Source of the DNA: Euptelea pleiosperma
Lineage: Eukaryota > Streptophyta > Magnoliopsida > Ranunculales > Eupteleaceae
Assembly (NCBI GenBank): GCA_035048495.1
Contig: CM068551.1
Location: 18,540,248-18,604,247, forward strand
Reading direction: 5' to 3'
DNA length: 64,000 bases
Shown here: piece after piece, positions 49,001-58,529 of the stretch
How the letters are laid out: every line of letters starts with the position of its first letter
How positions within the stretch are numbered: position 1 is the stretch's first letter
The notes under the pieces: generated by a model
Seen by the model: the letters and a program-made list of their open reading frames with translations, nothing else
Told to the model about the DNA's origin: nothing
The model's database searches: none
Program-made: the position numbers and the translations under genes

Positions 49001-52000
49001 TAGCAGCAAGGTGTGTCGACTGAGAAAAGCCCTCTATGGGCTTAAGCAATCCCCAGAGCTTGGTTTGAAAGGTTCACTCAAGCAGTGAAGAAGCCAGGAT
49101 GTACTCAAAGCCAAGCCGACCACACCTTATTTGTGAAGAGCACTCCCTCATCGTCTATGTTGATGACATCATTCTGATAGGGAATGATGCAGAGGAGGTG
49201 ATCAAGCTAAAAAATCATATAGCAGGGAATTTGAGACCAAAGATCTAGGGCTTCTCAAGTACTTTCTCGGCATAGAGGTTGCAAGATCCAGCCAAGGAAT
49301 CTTTATCTCACAAAGGAAGTACGTCCTAGGGAGATTCACTTAGAGGCAGCACACAAGATATTGAGATATCTCAAGTCTCCCCTAGCCGAGGCCTCCTCTT
49401 TCAGAAGAATGACCACATGAGAGTAGATCATACACTAATGCAGACTGGGCTGGTGCCAAGGATGACATGAGATCTACCTCAGGCTATTGCACCTTTGTGG
49501 GAGGCAATTTGGTTACCTGGAGGAGAAAGAAGCAACCTGTAGTTGCCAGATCCAGTGTAGAGGCAGAATTTAGGGCAATGGCCCATGGCTTGTGTGAGAT
49601 GCTCTGGCTGAAGATGTTGGTTGCTGAACTTGGCTTTCCAGTTTTTGGGTTTATGAGCTTGTACTATGACAACAAGGCCGCTATCAGCATTGCTCACAAT
49701 CAAGTACAACATGATCGGGCCAAGCACATTGAAGTGGATCGTCACTTCATTCGGGAGAAGATCGTATCTGGAGAAGTATGCACCCCCTTTGTGAAGACTG
49801 ATGAGCAAGTAGCAGATGTCTTCACCAAAAGAATTCCTAGTTGGCAACTTCACAGAAGTTTATGCAAGTTGGGTATGAAAGATATCTATGCACCAGCTTG
49901 AGGGGGAGTGTTAGAAGATACGTATGTATAAGGGTAGTTCTGAAAATACTTCCTATGAGGGGTATACTTGTCCTTTTGTTTGTAATCTCTTATAAATAAG
50001 ATTTATGGAGTCATTGTGACCTACACATGACATCCTTTTCTCTTTTCTCTCTCTCTTCTCTCTTTGACTGCCTAACCCTAACCCTAACCCTAATTCTCCA
50101 GAATTCTTCAATTCAACTTCTCGTTGATGTAAAAAGAGTTGATTTGATTAATGACGATTTAAGTTTAGAGTTGAGATTGTTCTCTTTTTTTTTGAGGCTT
50201 TATGTAGGGTTTTAGCGAACTAATGTAAATTCGTCGATACTTGTGCATATCGATCAGTTGTTCTGCATCATGGGTATTTAAGAATCCAAATCCCAATACT
50301 CTGAAACATCTGAACATGTATAAGTCCGTTAAGAAAGGGGTTACATGAGCCCATTGCTTTCAATCTGAATTGTGTAAGCACAAATACAATTGATGGAAGA
50401 GCATATGCAAATGTGAAGAGAAAGAGGCTTACAAACAGGAAGCTTACTAATTTTAATAACATACAATTATACTTTACAGTGTTTTTATTTTTATCATGCA
50501 TAGTAATTTCTAAATGGAACAATGTATCATGAATCATAAATGGTAAAGTTTTATGTTGATTACCAACCTGACATATCCCTACTTCATCCGGGCTTGGAAC
50601 TGGTGATGCAGTGTAAATGTAATTTCTAAACGATGATCATGCATAATAATTTTTTAATTTACTATTTTTAGTAAATCTCATTCTATAAATTTTCGAAAGG
50701 TATGATAGTATGTAGAGATTAGCATGGTGAAATTTTAGTAAGTTTAGTATAAATTTAGGAAAGTCGAAGTTCAAGGATAGTTTCTATTCTCTTCAACTTG
50801 AGGTTAAATCAATAACTCTGGAGCCATATCATTAACTAGGGGGTTTAATTGAGCAAGATCATCAGTGATATTCTTAGTACTCATGCCTTCATAGATGTGG
50901 CCATTCTCAAGTGCATGCAATGATGGTATAATAAGTCTTCTATGGATCAGAACTTGCTCTGATACCAAAATTGATGCCACACAATTTTGATAAAAGTTGA
51001 GTAGGGAAGCAGTAATGTGGAAGCTTTAATAAGGTGATAAGAATTTTATTGTAGTTACGAAATAGAGAAAACCAGTTCTAAATAAGTTGCTAGTCAAATT
51101 TCTGGACAAAACAGATTTTATTAGGTTCCGATGGCTGTTGATGGTTAGAGAAAGTGATGGTATGGTTGGGAAATTCAAGAGTTTTAGCCTAGGGTTCGAT
51201 TTGATTGGATTCGGGATGACTATGGGGTTCAGAAAACTAGTAATGGACTGAAAGTGAAACTAACAAGAAAATAAAAATAGGAAAAGTGGAGAGGGTATTT
51301 ATTTGGGTTAAGTTGTATAAGGAGGAGAGGGTTATTTTCTTTGAGGAGGTGGTTTTTAAGTGGGATTCTTTGATCTATCGCGAGTAAGTGGAGGCGTTTT
51401 TGTTGTTTTGGAGGGTTGGGTTGGGGTGGGTGTTTTAGTTGTTTTGTTGTCTTTCTTGTGTTTGTTTTTCTTGGTTTGCTTGGGAGGCCATCTTGTCCTC
51501 CAAGCTCCTTTTTAATAAAATTCAGTTTACCTATCAAAAAAGTAAAGAAAGAAAGAAAAAGAGGGATGTGACTATGAGTCTCACCTAGCGGAAGATCATC
51601 AAATGTTGGAGTCTCGCCAACATCGAAGCTCCAAAAGGATGAAATCGGCACACCTCACACACACCATCTCAGTAGCCAAACATAATAAAAAAAATTCATT
51701 CCAAAAATAGTAAGTGATTTACTAAAACTTTTGACTTTCCTAAACTAATCCTTAACTTACTAAAATTCCAATATCTAGAGACTCCTATATCTTTCTAAAA
51801 ATAGTAAAAGTGATTTACTAAAATAGAAAATTTGGGATTTACTATATATTGTAAATACCATATGTTACTAAAAGTAGTAAAAAATTGTTCTTAAGCCTCT
51901 TTCTCCTCAAATTTGCATATGATCTTCATCATGGAGAATGCGATCTGCTGCTTTTGGAAAGTGCCTCAAAATGGTGCCCCATACCGTATTTGTGACTACA

Positions 52001-53295
52001 TCAAGTTCTCAAGAATAAAGTTTCAAAAATTCAAGAACTGAATTTAACACCAAATTCCATTCACCACATGGTTTCCAATCTCAGCTAAGAAGAGGGTATA
52101 TTGCCATTTCATCCGAGTCAGACTCGGTCTCGTCATTCTCAGCAACTCACATATAAATTATATTGTGGCTAGGCAAAAAATGCAAGCATCCCAGAAAAGT
52201 CTCAGATGTCCTTTTATGTCTAAGCCCTGCTCAAGTCAGGTCCAGAGACCACATTCTGAAACCATGATCCAGTAGCAGTGCCCATAGGATTGCTATTAGC
52301 AGGATTTATTCTACACCCTATATTACTAGGAACATCAGTCTAATAAGCTGGAGCACCAAGGGCAAAGATTGCATGGTTTCTTTGAATTCTTTCATAAAAA
52401 ATTAGCTCTACCAAAATTCAAGCTAGAGACATGCTTTCAACCACTTCAAGAAGAAATAAACACAGAAGCGAGTAAGCAACAGAACTTGCACTGTGACCTA
52501 TGCCTTCGTTAAAGATAAGATAATCATTGTTTCAAGAGTCTCATTTTGTGTATGTTTATCCATCAAATTATTAATGTAGTGAGTGATCTGAAGATTCAAA
52601 TTACTAAACGCAGAAGGAACAATAGAATAGTGTAACATATAACCAAAAGATACTCTGTAAAGTGTAAAAAGGAATATTGTAATAAAAGAATAATGATTTT
52701 AAAGCATGAATAACAATTTAGATAGGAATGATAACTCACTTCAGCAATATCACTCTTAGTACGCCTAATACATCGGCCCGTAGAAATCAATGCCTTAAGG
52801 CCTGCAAACCACACCTCTGCCTCAACTTTGTCCTTGCATATCTATGGAGTAACGATTAAAAAGCGTTCATAACATCATAACTAAATATTGTACTCGTCAT
52901 CAAACTAACCAAAGTTCACTTTTAATACAACTGTATAACAAAAGAACATAGATACTTTCGGTTCACTAACCAGATCAAGAGACCTTTCACCATTATTATA
53001 TAGAAGTGAAAATGATAGATAATCCTTTTCGGGGCGCAAATATCTTCTAAACACAGCCTGTAGAGAACCAGCAATCAAGAAACTAATTGATTGTCTATTA
53101 TCATTGCTGATTGCAAATTAGTAAAACTGAAGAACATTTTGATAGCACAATATGTAGAAGCAAGTTAAGAAAATCATTCAGCAATCAGAAACAGAGTTGA
53201 CCTACTGTTCTCTGTCCTGGAATAACCCGTGAGACGGATGATAACTTCAGATTCCTTTCCTCTCTGCGTGAATACCAGATCAGTGTTGTTTCATC
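28186..53295 (-). CDS. PRAF/RLD-type protein: PH (partial), RCC1 repeats, FYVE, coiled coil, BRX; 5' end not in window
   Basis: Seven exons join in frame to about 1,046 residues with phases agreeing at every junction. Domain order: C-terminal part of a PH domain (residues 1-93 of the visible part), a Ser-rich linker ([18 protein letters not shown]), RCC1-type repeats ([32 protein letters not shown] and others), and a plant FYVE finger with eight Cys ([22 protein letters not shown]). A Ser/Pro-rich stretch ([12 protein letters not shown]), a coiled coil ([19 protein letters not shown]) and a C-terminal BRX domain ([29 protein letters not shown]) follow. Arabidopsis members (PRAF1/RLD family) are Rab-related exchange-factor-like proteins; their BRX domain binds LAZY1-like proteins in auxin-carrier trafficking and gravitropism. 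Only about 50 N-terminal residues are missing. Three introns have grown by Copia insertion. Family assignment is firm; which paralog is not. Confidence 0.92.
28352..30269 (-). other. PRAF-like last intron, left part
   Basis: Intronic sequence with no recognisable domain or repeat boundary. Short open frames resemble nothing I know. Confidence 0.45.
30270..31150. repeat. Direct tandem duplication, ~447 bp unit, two copies
   Basis: 30270-30715 is followed immediately by 30717-31150 with the same sequence apart from scattered substitutions and a few small deletions. Shared landmarks include TTGCTTAGTATCTTCTACAT, AAAGCCGTGGGGAAACTCTT and GTGCCTGGCCTTTACA. It lies in an intron of the PRAF-like gene. 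Confidence 0.9.
31151..32219 (-). other. PRAF-like last intron, right part
   Basis: AT-rich intron sequence without a recognised element. Contains short poly(A) runs at 31340 and 31800. Confidence 0.45.
32220..32686 (-). CDS. PRAF-like exon: acidic linker and first half of BRX domain
   Basis: Acceptor TGTTGTTCAG, then CTG-AAG-AAC; encodes [18 protein letters not shown], then a Ser/Asp/Glu-rich linker and the BRX start [19 protein letters not shown]. It ends CGATTCAG|GTATTT in phase 2. It lies 8 kb from the previous exon because of the Copia element at 34485-40195. Confidence 0.93.
33260..33560. repeat. MITE-like inverted repeat (CATGGATGTTTG family)
   Basis: GTGCCACGTGGCACACT and GGATGTTTGGCACA on the left are echoed inverted by GTGCCAAACATTTAT and ATGCCATGTG on the right, around GGCCTGATTAGTGATTTCTA. 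Confidence 0.5.
33636..34020. repeat. MITE with ~80-bp terminal inverted repeats
   Basis: GATGTAGCAAGG, CTCACGCTTTTTGG, GGAAGCATGATTTTTGTTAC and GCTGCCATCTGGGCCCAC on the left all recur inverted on the right, ending CCTTGTTACATC. Core sequence (CATGGATGTTTAGCCCATCC) links it to the 4520-4800 element. It lies in the same PRAF-like intron as the adjacent Copia. Confidence 0.8.
34485..34695 (-). repeat. Copia A 3' LTR
   Basis: 211 bp, TGTTAG to CTAACA, next to the polypurine tract. Compared with the other LTR it lacks the 399-bp MITE. Confidence 0.85.
34850..36078 (-). pseudogene. Copia A reverse transcriptase and RNase H remnants
   Basis: RNase H reads [20 protein letters not shown] and [20 protein letters not shown] (35068-34850). 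Reverse transcriptase pieces read [20 protein letters not shown] (35752-36078) and, near 35680-35650, YVKD where active Copia has YVDD, so a catalytic Asp is lost. Several frameshifts and stops. Confidence 0.8.
36688..37045 (-). pseudogene. Copia A integrase C-terminal part
   Basis: Reads [38 protein letters not shown] and [20 protein letters not shown], typical of Copia integrase. It is cut off on its N-terminal side at about 37045, where the opposite-strand fragment begins. Confidence 0.8.
37045..39312 (+). mobile_element. Plus-strand Copia fragment inside element A
   Basis: Encodes the gag end, protease with intact DSGAS, GAG-pre-integrase ([14 protein letters not shown]), integrase pieces ([38 protein letters not shown]) and the very start of reverse transcriptase ([18 protein letters not shown]). 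It then jumps to LTR-like sequence (TGTAAATACCCTCTGTTG.. to about 39312) resembling the LTR of element B. Same family as B, with most of reverse transcriptase and RNase H deleted. Confidence 0.75.
37061..37783 (+). pseudogene. Copia gag end, protease and GAG-pre-integrase (240 aa frame)
   Basis: A single open frame containing [20 protein letters not shown] (protease with DSGA), [17 protein letters not shown], and ending [12 protein letters not shown] with a stop at the first codon after SF. The His and Cys residues of the zinc-binding domain continue out of frame ([15 protein letters not shown]). Confidence 0.75.
39554..40195 (-). repeat. Copia A 5' LTR, enlarged by a MITE
   Basis: 642 bp against 211 bp for the partner LTR. 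The difference is mainly the MITE at 39664-40062 and neighbouring TA repeats. Confidence 0.85.
39664..40062. mobile_element. MITE (399 bp) nested in Copia A LTR
   Basis: Ends GGGTCAGGATCGGGGGACAA and TTGGTCCCCAATCCTGACCC are inverted repeats extending about 54 bp. It lies between TATATATA runs, consistent with insertion at TA. The interior has two copies of GAGGATGATCTCCTCACCAT. Confidence 0.85.
40196..40751 (-). other. PRAF-like intron remainder
   Basis: Between the Copia element and the coiled-coil exon. AT-rich, with no feature recognised. Confidence 0.5.
40752..40898 (-). CDS. PRAF-like coiled-coil exon, 49 codons
   Basis: Acceptor GACCTATAG, then GCT-AAA-AGT; encodes [20 protein letters not shown] and ends [10 protein letters not shown] at donor CAG|GTATTC. 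The heptad-like pattern and the KEVIKS motif fit the coiled coil before the BRX domain. Confidence 0.92.
41041..43122 (-). CDS. PRAF-like large exon: RCC1 repeats, FYVE finger, coiled-coil start, 694 codons
   Basis: The acceptor TTTGATTTCTCAG precedes TTC-CAT-CAT and the donor is AGCCAG|GTAAGT. Roughly the first 90 residues are a Ser-rich linker, then RCC1-type repeats with recurrent ACG.WH and LGHG motifs run to about residue 455. A FYVE-type finger with the plant variant [10 protein letters not shown] follows, then basic and Ser-rich sequence and a coiled-coil start. One uninterrupted exon carrying the whole RCC1 and FYVE part is shared with my memory of the family. Confidence 0.95.
43123..44746 (-). 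other. PRAF-like intron upstream of the large exon
   Basis: No coding exon recognised. An open frame of 106 codons at 44226-44546 (plus) has no familiar domain. 44520-44746 plus 50124-50230 were contiguous before Copia B inserted and look like an older repeat of unknown type. Confidence 0.5.
44747..44948 (+). repeat. Copia B 5' LTR
   Basis: Starts TGTTAGCAGATACGTATGTA, contains TATAAATAAGA (TATA-like) and CCCTAACCCTAA near its end, and stops at ATTCAACT directly before the primer site. Confidence 0.88.
45726..46361 (+). pseudogene. Copia B gag (N-terminal part, frameshifted)
   Basis: UBN2/gag-like frame: [45 protein letters not shown]-type [13 protein letters not shown]. After about 46200 the true frame continues elsewhere ([32 protein letters not shown]), so a frameshift truncates it. 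A zinc-knuckle-like [20 protein letters not shown] lies at about 46618-46680. Confidence 0.8.
46783..47328 (+). pseudogene. Copia B protease and GAG-pre-integrase
   Basis: The protease site reads [16 protein letters not shown], where Copia proteases have DSGA, so the conserved Gly is Val. The frame continues [20 protein letters not shown] and [20 protein letters not shown], typical of the family, and ends just before the [10 protein letters not shown] zinc-binding start. Confidence 0.8.
47392..49023 (+). pseudogene. Copia B integrase and reverse transcriptase start (543 aa frame)
   Basis: Integrase: [60 protein letters not shown]. Then [40 protein letters not shown] and [18 protein letters not shown] open the reverse transcriptase. 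The frame ends at 49023. Downstream pieces ([34 protein letters not shown]) are out of frame and part is deleted. Confidence 0.85.
49467..49901 (+). pseudogene. Copia B RNase H
   Basis: Reads [60 protein letters not shown] and [13 protein letters not shown], ending KDIYAPA just before the polypurine tract. This frame is intact, but nothing upstream is joined to it. Confidence 0.85.
49909..50118 (+). repeat. Copia B 3' LTR
   Basis: TGTTAGAAGATACGTATG.. to ATTCAACT. It has one more CCCTAA unit than the 5' LTR and is followed by the target duplication TCTCG. Confidence 0.88.
50124..52739 (-). other. PRAF-like intron between the PH exons and the large exon
   Basis: Contains a LINE 3' tail (51200-51540). 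A possible short exon-like piece at 50628-50575 (minus; [14 protein letters not shown] before a GTTGGT site) does not keep the frame from any acceptor I tried. Another at 51650-51590 (minus, ending CGCTAG|GTGAGA) is also unsupported. Nothing else recognised. Confidence 0.5.
51200..51540 (+). mobile_element. LINE 3' tail fragment
   Basis: GGAGGCCATCTTGTCCTCC followed by TTTTTAATAAAATTCAGTTT and ACCTATCAAAAAAG is the tail style of the other plant LINEs in this window. No domain remains. Confidence 0.55.
52740..52841 (-). CDS. PRAF-like exon: end of PH domain, 34 codons
   Basis: Acceptor CTCCATAG, then ATA-TGC-AAG; encodes [20 protein letters not shown] and ends TKSDIAE before donor GTGAGT. It can splice in phase 0 directly to the large exon at 43122. 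Confidence 0.92.
52971..53057 (-). CDS. PRAF-like exon: PH domain, 29 codons
   Basis: Acceptor TTCTCTACAG, then GCT-GTG-TTT; encodes [20 protein letters not shown] and ends GERSLDL before GTTAGT. It continues the PH domain from the previous exon in phase. Confidence 0.92.
53206..53295 (-). CDS. PRAF-like exon: PH domain, 30 codons
   Basis: Acceptor TTATTCTCAG, then GAT-GAA-ACA; encodes [20 protein letters not shown] and ends IPGQRT before donor GTAGGT. This is a phase 0 to phase 0 exon. A damaged inverted copy lies at 21267-21356. Confidence 0.9.
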
Positions 53296-55550
53296 CTGAG
53301 AATAACTTGCTATTGTAAGCATTTATACACTCACAGTTAATGGAAATATCATGACTAAATGTCTATAACAAAAAGATTGAAATCGATATGGTTCATACCA
53401 ATATGAAGAAATTTAGTAGAAACTTCAGTCATGCACGCATGGGTAATTGAAAGTTGAAACCAATGTTTGATGTGCCTATATCACGGATAGGGTCATAGAA
53501 CAGAAAATCTATCTACCAGCTATTGCGAGGAGTACAAACTCCCCAGTCCACCTTCACTCCAAAAGCAACACACACCATAGTCCAAAACAATGTTGCACAG
53601 ATGAGGGTATGGGTATCAAAGTTCAACATGGTACAGAGTGTCGGATTCAGTGAACCCTGAAAAATAGGATTCGTTGACTTGGCAATCTATTTTAAGTGAT
53701 GTAAAGAAGTAATTATTTTTATACAATAATAAAGATAACATGGGATTATACGATGAGATATCTTAAGATATGTATCATATAACTATAGACAAGAGAATAC
53801 ATATGTGTAAGGTCCTTTTTGCTGCATAGAAAATTTCAATAGGAAAAGGTAAAACTCATAAACTATGGTAAATGTTTACTAAAAGACAAAGAAAATTGTC
53901 ACACCGTAAACCGTGGAGTGTTGGAATCCAACATGAATATTTCAACTTATTAGAAGAATCCATGTCATAAAGCAAAATCTTCTACTAAAGGAGCTACTAC
54001 TTCCAGTGTGAAACTACTTATTTTTAATAATAGCTAATGCCGCCTTACATCCAACAGGTCCATCTTTTACTCCATTAGTTTTGTACAGTTTCTACTTACT
54101 GTTGTTTCCAAGATCTCCAGATTTTAATGCAACTACATAACAAAGATGCTTTCAATATTTTAGAAAATATACTAGATTGGGCAACTACCACTACCACATA
54201 GTACAGTCATCCATGAAAATTTGGAATTCAATACTTGACCATCAAAACTTTATCTTCTAAAATTTTTGCTGGAATTCATGCGTAAAATCTCTACATGAAA
54301 AATCTAGATTTAATATGGTGTCCAAATTAACTAGTTTCAAACCCCAAAACGCCCATTCCATGTATAAAACCCAGACTGCACCAGCCAATTCGAACAACTG
54401 ACTCAAGACCACCCCTGGCTCTACACCGAGTTGGTTCAATGTCTGGTGTAGGAATTAACCAGTTAAACCCCAAAATGTCCCATTCCATGTAGGAAACCCT
54501 GACTGCACCAGCTAAATCGACCAATTCACTCAAGAGCACCCCTAGCCCTACATCAGGTTGGGTCAATATCCAACTAGAATTTCCCCAAAACCCAGCTGAC
54601 CACAATGGGTCAGATCGTCGAACTAGAGAACCAGCCAACCTGGGCAGATTACAGCACATATGCCTGGAAACATTTACAACTTAATTGCACGAAACGGAAG
54701 CGGATACAGGAGAGGACTCGGGTGTAGAAGCAAGGAGCAACTATTGAAAACAGGTTTTAGTTGAATTTTTTTTAAGCGGGAGCGGCACCTACAGTAGAAG
54801 GTTCCTGCAACTAAGATTTAAATCATGCTCTCTTATGTAAGTGTCGAAACCATCTTAAAGCTCATTTTCTCTATACTTTAGAACACGGAAAGAGCCCTAG
54901 GGTTTAAACTTGAGATAACTATTGCAAGATTTGTTGATCAGTGGCCAAATCTGGTTTGGGATTGCTATAAGAGCACAGTGGGAAGGGGATGAGCTTAAAA
55001 TCAGGACATTTCTTGAGTTAATGGAGTCGATTTCAATGTTTAAGGCAAAGATTTGGGGAGGTTTGTTGGCAATTTAGGTATTTTCCCTAGTTAGTTATTT
55101 CTTGGATTATTCTCCTATAGTTTGTATAATCTCATATGGATATAATTGTTTGAATGTTGTAGCATTCTTTCTACTTGTTCTACCAAAACTGTGTCTATTT
55201 TTCTAAATTTTTTCTCTAGTTTTCTTTTTCTTAGACTTTATATTTATGACATTAGGTAACGTCACCAAGTCGACCAATTGTTTCAAATAGATTAACCCAA
55301 CCCGATCGAAAAAAGGGTCGGCACCCAGCTTGGATCCATAGAATATCAGGCACGCCTCATCAATCCCTCGATGAAATGAACCTTTCGTCATTCTAAGAAC
55401 CCAATCTCATGCAAACTCTATAAGTTCTTTGTGACAATTTTCAATAATATAATATAATGTGGAGAGTCGACTAGGACATTAAGCCAGTTTGATGTCTCCT
55501 CTTCTCTCAACTCTTCTTTCTTTCTTCTCAAAGCTCTAACCTAACTTACA
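53296..55550 (-). other. Upstream intron of the PRAF-like gene; PH start not found
   Basis: 53296-53919 is the source of the inverted copy at 20680-21493. 53920-55430 has the tandem repeat and unassigned sequence. I searched for the family's N-terminal PH motif on the minus strand and did not see it. Confidence 0.5.
54343..54575. repeat. Two-copy tandem repeat, ~132 bp period
   Basis: CCCATTCCATGTA..AACCC and GACTGCACCAGC recur one unit later, followed in both by CTCAAGA.CACCCCT. The copies differ by scattered changes. It lies upstream of the first visible PRAF-like exon. Confidence 0.7.
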
Positions 55551-57726
55551 TGGTATCAGAGTAGGGTTTTGATACCTTGAAGAAACCATAATCCTCTCAT
55601 CTTTTCAAAGGTCTTCTCTTTCTTTTCTTTTTCTTTCTTTGTTATCAAGTTACGAAGTTTGGTGTTTATGGTGTTTCTGAGAACAACACTGTGAACAGTA
55701 CAACAGTACCCATGAATAGTATTTTTTTAAAAGCTAGGGCTCGCTCTATAGGGATTTTGCTCAAACGACGTGTTGCAAGCTAGGGTTTGATCAAAAAAAT
55801 CCACCAAAATATGTTTTTTGAGGCTCAAACGACCTCTTACCTCCGACGTTGAACGACAACGTGAAGATTTTGGTGTTGCTGGATTCATTTATGAACTTAA
55901 CCCAAAATATGAGCTAGTTAGGGATCAAATTTTAGGAAGCAAGGAGCTTCCTAGTATGACCGAAGTGTTTGCTAGTCTTCATTGTGCCTAATTTTTTGAT
56001 TCTAGTGTGTCTGTTGCTAACAAATCAGCCTTGGTTGTTCCCGATGGTGATAGTTGTGGTGGTGGTCGAGAAGGCCGTGATTTAAGGGGAGGTCGTGGTA
56101 AATCTCGTAAGTGTACTCGTTGTGCTATAAAGGGTCATACGATAGATTATTGTCGGGACCACCGTGAAAAATCTGCAAATTGGGCTAATCATGTTCCTTA
56201 GTGATAGTGAGAATTCTACTCCATGTTCAGTACCGGTTGCTACACCTCAACAGCCAACTACCACAACTGATGTGGTAACTTTCTCATGCGAGGAGTATTT
56301 CGAACTTAGTTAGCCACAATAGTCTAGTGCTTTTCCTCTAATATTGTCGTTATTATGCATTCAGGTATTGCATGTCTTGCTTCCCAAGTGTTTGGGTCTT
56401 CTTCTCCTTTAGGTTATTGATTCTGGAGCCTCAAAACACATGATCGGGACTCCAGGTATGCTCTCCTCTATCCAATGTACTTCTTCTTCACAATGTGTAA
56501 CATTAGCCAACGGCACTAGATCTAAAGTGTCTGGAATAGGTTCTGCTTCTCCTAGTCCAGCTCCTTCTTTATCTTTAGTTTTGTATGTTCCTACGTTTCC
56601 TTTTAGAATCATGTCTATTAGTGAACTCGCCAAGTCTCTGAATTGTTCTGTCACATTTTATCCTTCAAGATCTCAAGACGAAGAGGAAGATTGTTGGAGG
56701 GCGTGGGTCTAGTGGTCTATATTATCTTAATGGCAGTGGAGAGACAAGTGCATTTCAGATGAGCTCCCTTACACTACATCATTGGCATTGTTGAATTGGA
56801 TATCCCTCCTTACGTTTGTTGCAATTAATGATTTCGTCCTTGAGTAACGTGTCTAAGTTAGATTGTGAGTCGTGTCAATTAGGTAAACATCATCGTGTTT
56901 CATTTCCATCTAGGATGATCCCTCGTGTGTTAAGTTATTTTTCTTTAATTCATTCAGATGATTGGGGTCCCATTCAAAGTACTTCTCAAAATGGTTTCAA
57001 GTATTTTTTTACATTTGTTGATAATTATTCAAGAATGATGTAGTTATATTTGATGAAAGACCATTCTAAACTTTTTTTATATTTTAATTGTTTCATGCTG
57101 AAATCAAAAGCTTGGTTTGGTTTGCATGTTTACATATTTAGATCTGATAATGCAAAAGAATATAATTCCCATTTCGTAATTATCTTGAATCTCATGGTAT
57201 TTTGCATCAAGCTTCATGTTCCCATGCACCTCAACAAAACGGGGTAGCCGAAAGGAAGAATAGACACTTGCTTGAAGTTACTAGGGGTTCTTTTATTTAA
57301 TATGAAAGTCCCTAAAATCTTTTGGAGTGATACAGTTATTAAAGCATGTTATCTCATCAATCGTATGCCCATGTCAGTTCTTCAAGGTTAGTCTCCACAT
57401 TCTATTCTATTTCCAGAAATTCCATTATTTTCCTTTCCTCCACGAGTTCTTGGTTGCATTTGTTTTGTTCAATGTTTGTATCCTCGATCTGATAAACTTG
57501 AGTTACGTAATATTAAATGCATCTTTTTTGGATATTCCCATCCCAAAAAGGATATCATTATTATGACCCTGTTTCTCGTAGAAACCTTGTTTGTCCAGAT
57601 GTTACTTTCTTTGAACATGTTCCATTCTTTTCTAATAAGTGTCATTTGGCTGAGTTTGAGTCTCCACGGATATTCCACTTCATGTCGAGGTTAATGGTTC
57701 TTCATCTGAGGTGTAGGTTTCGATAT
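55551..57726 (+). mobile_element. Copia element D, partial, plus strand
   Basis: A primer site TGGTATCAGAGT at 55551-55562 follows an LTR-like end TAACTTACA, but the LTR start is not resolved. Then a gag end (LGSKELPSMTEVFASLHC), zinc knuckle CTRCAIKGHTIDYC (about 56100), protease with intact VIDSGASKHMIG (56410-56450), integrase pieces (CESCQLGKHHRVSFPS, GFKYFFTFVDNYSRM, PKIFWSDTVIKACYLINRMP) and a downstream piece HVPFFSNKCHLAEFESPRIF. It stops where element C begins; no reverse transcriptase is present. Many stops. Confidence 0.75.
56007..56201 (+). pseudogene. Copia D gag C-terminal zinc knuckle
   Basis: A Gly/Arg-rich stretch followed by CTRCAIKGHTIDYC, which fits CX2CX4HX4C, the RNA-binding knuckle of Copia gag. 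Confidence 0.7.
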
Positions 57727-58078
57727 TGTTGTTGTTTGAGGTTGTCACTAATATGCTAAAGATTGAGAGAGAGAGAGAATGGAGGTTAGGGAGAGAAGAG
57801 ATTAAGGTTTGAGAGAGAATGGGGAGATTGAAGTGAATATTCAATCTCCCATAAGTAATATTTATAAGTAGGGGAAACCCCTTCTACAAGTAAAGGAGAA
57901 ATCGTGTGGATCAAGTGGGGGCCCACCACTTCACCCACAAACATGAAATAAAGAGATTGTGGGTTAAGTGGGTGGGCCCATCACTTAACCCATAAGCAAT
58001 AGAGATTAAACCACACGTGGGGTAGTGGAACGCAGCCCACTAAGAACACCCCCACGTGGGTGTACATAGAATCCAACA
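57727..58078 (-). repeat. Copia C 3' LTR
   Basis: 352 bp, TGTTGTTGTTTGAGG to ATCCAACA. It shares with the other LTR a GAGAGAGA run, GAATATTCAATCTCCC and CCCACGTGGGTGTACA-like sequence. CCCACGTGGG contains an ACGTG core that could be a G-box-like site. Confidence 0.88.
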
Positions 58079-58085
58079 CTCCCCC

Positions 58086-58529
58086 TCAAGCTGGTGCGAA
58101 GAGATCCATCATGCCTAGCTTGGCTATCAATGTATTCAGGATTGACTTGTTGACTCCCTTCGTAAGTATATCGGCAACCTGCTCCTGAGTCCTTACATAA
58201 GGTGTACAAATCAATCCCTGCCAAAGCTTCTCCTTGATGAAGTGCCTATCAACCTCGATGTGTTTAGTCCTGTCATGCTGAACTGGGTTGCGAGCAATGC
58301 TAATGGCCACTTTGTTGTCGCAATAGAGGTTCATTGGGTCTGTCACCTTGACTCCCAGTTCTGCTAATATGATCTTTAACCACACAAGCTCACACACTCC
58401 ATGTGCCATGGAGCGAAACTCTACCTCTGCACTGGATCGGGCAACAACTTGTAGTTTCTTGCTCCTCCAAGACACCAAGTTGCCTCCAACAAAGGTACAA
58501 TAACCTGACGTAGACCATCTATCGGTCAT
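58086..58529 (-). pseudogene. Copia C RNase H
   Basis: Reads [60 protein letters not shown] and [13 protein letters not shown], ending MMDLFAPA before the polypurine tract. The frame is open but separated by a frame change from the reverse transcriptase. Confidence 0.85.

Larger units (their letters stand above)
44747..50118 (+). mobile_element. Copia LTR retrotransposon B with 5-bp target duplication
   Basis: LTRs 44747-44948 and 49909-50118 differ by a few bases and short indels. The primer site TGGTATCAGAGC begins right after the left LTR (44949), and a polypurine tract AGGGGGAGTG abuts the right one. TCTCG flanks both sides (44742-44746, 50119-50123). Gene order gag, protease, integrase, reverse transcriptase, RNase H is typical of Copia. 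It has frameshifts in gag, stops, and deletions in the reverse transcriptase, so it cannot move on its own. It lies in an intron of the PRAF-like gene, on the opposite strand. Confidence 0.92.

Noticed and set aside
50575..50640. Exon-like piece [14 protein letters not shown] before a GTTGGT site
   Set aside because: No acceptor gives a length divisible by three, and the PH exon joins the large exon in phase without it.
51585..51655. Minus-strand piece ending CGCTAG|GTGAGA that looks like a donor
   Set aside because: No matching acceptor or family sequence; adjacent to a LINE tail.
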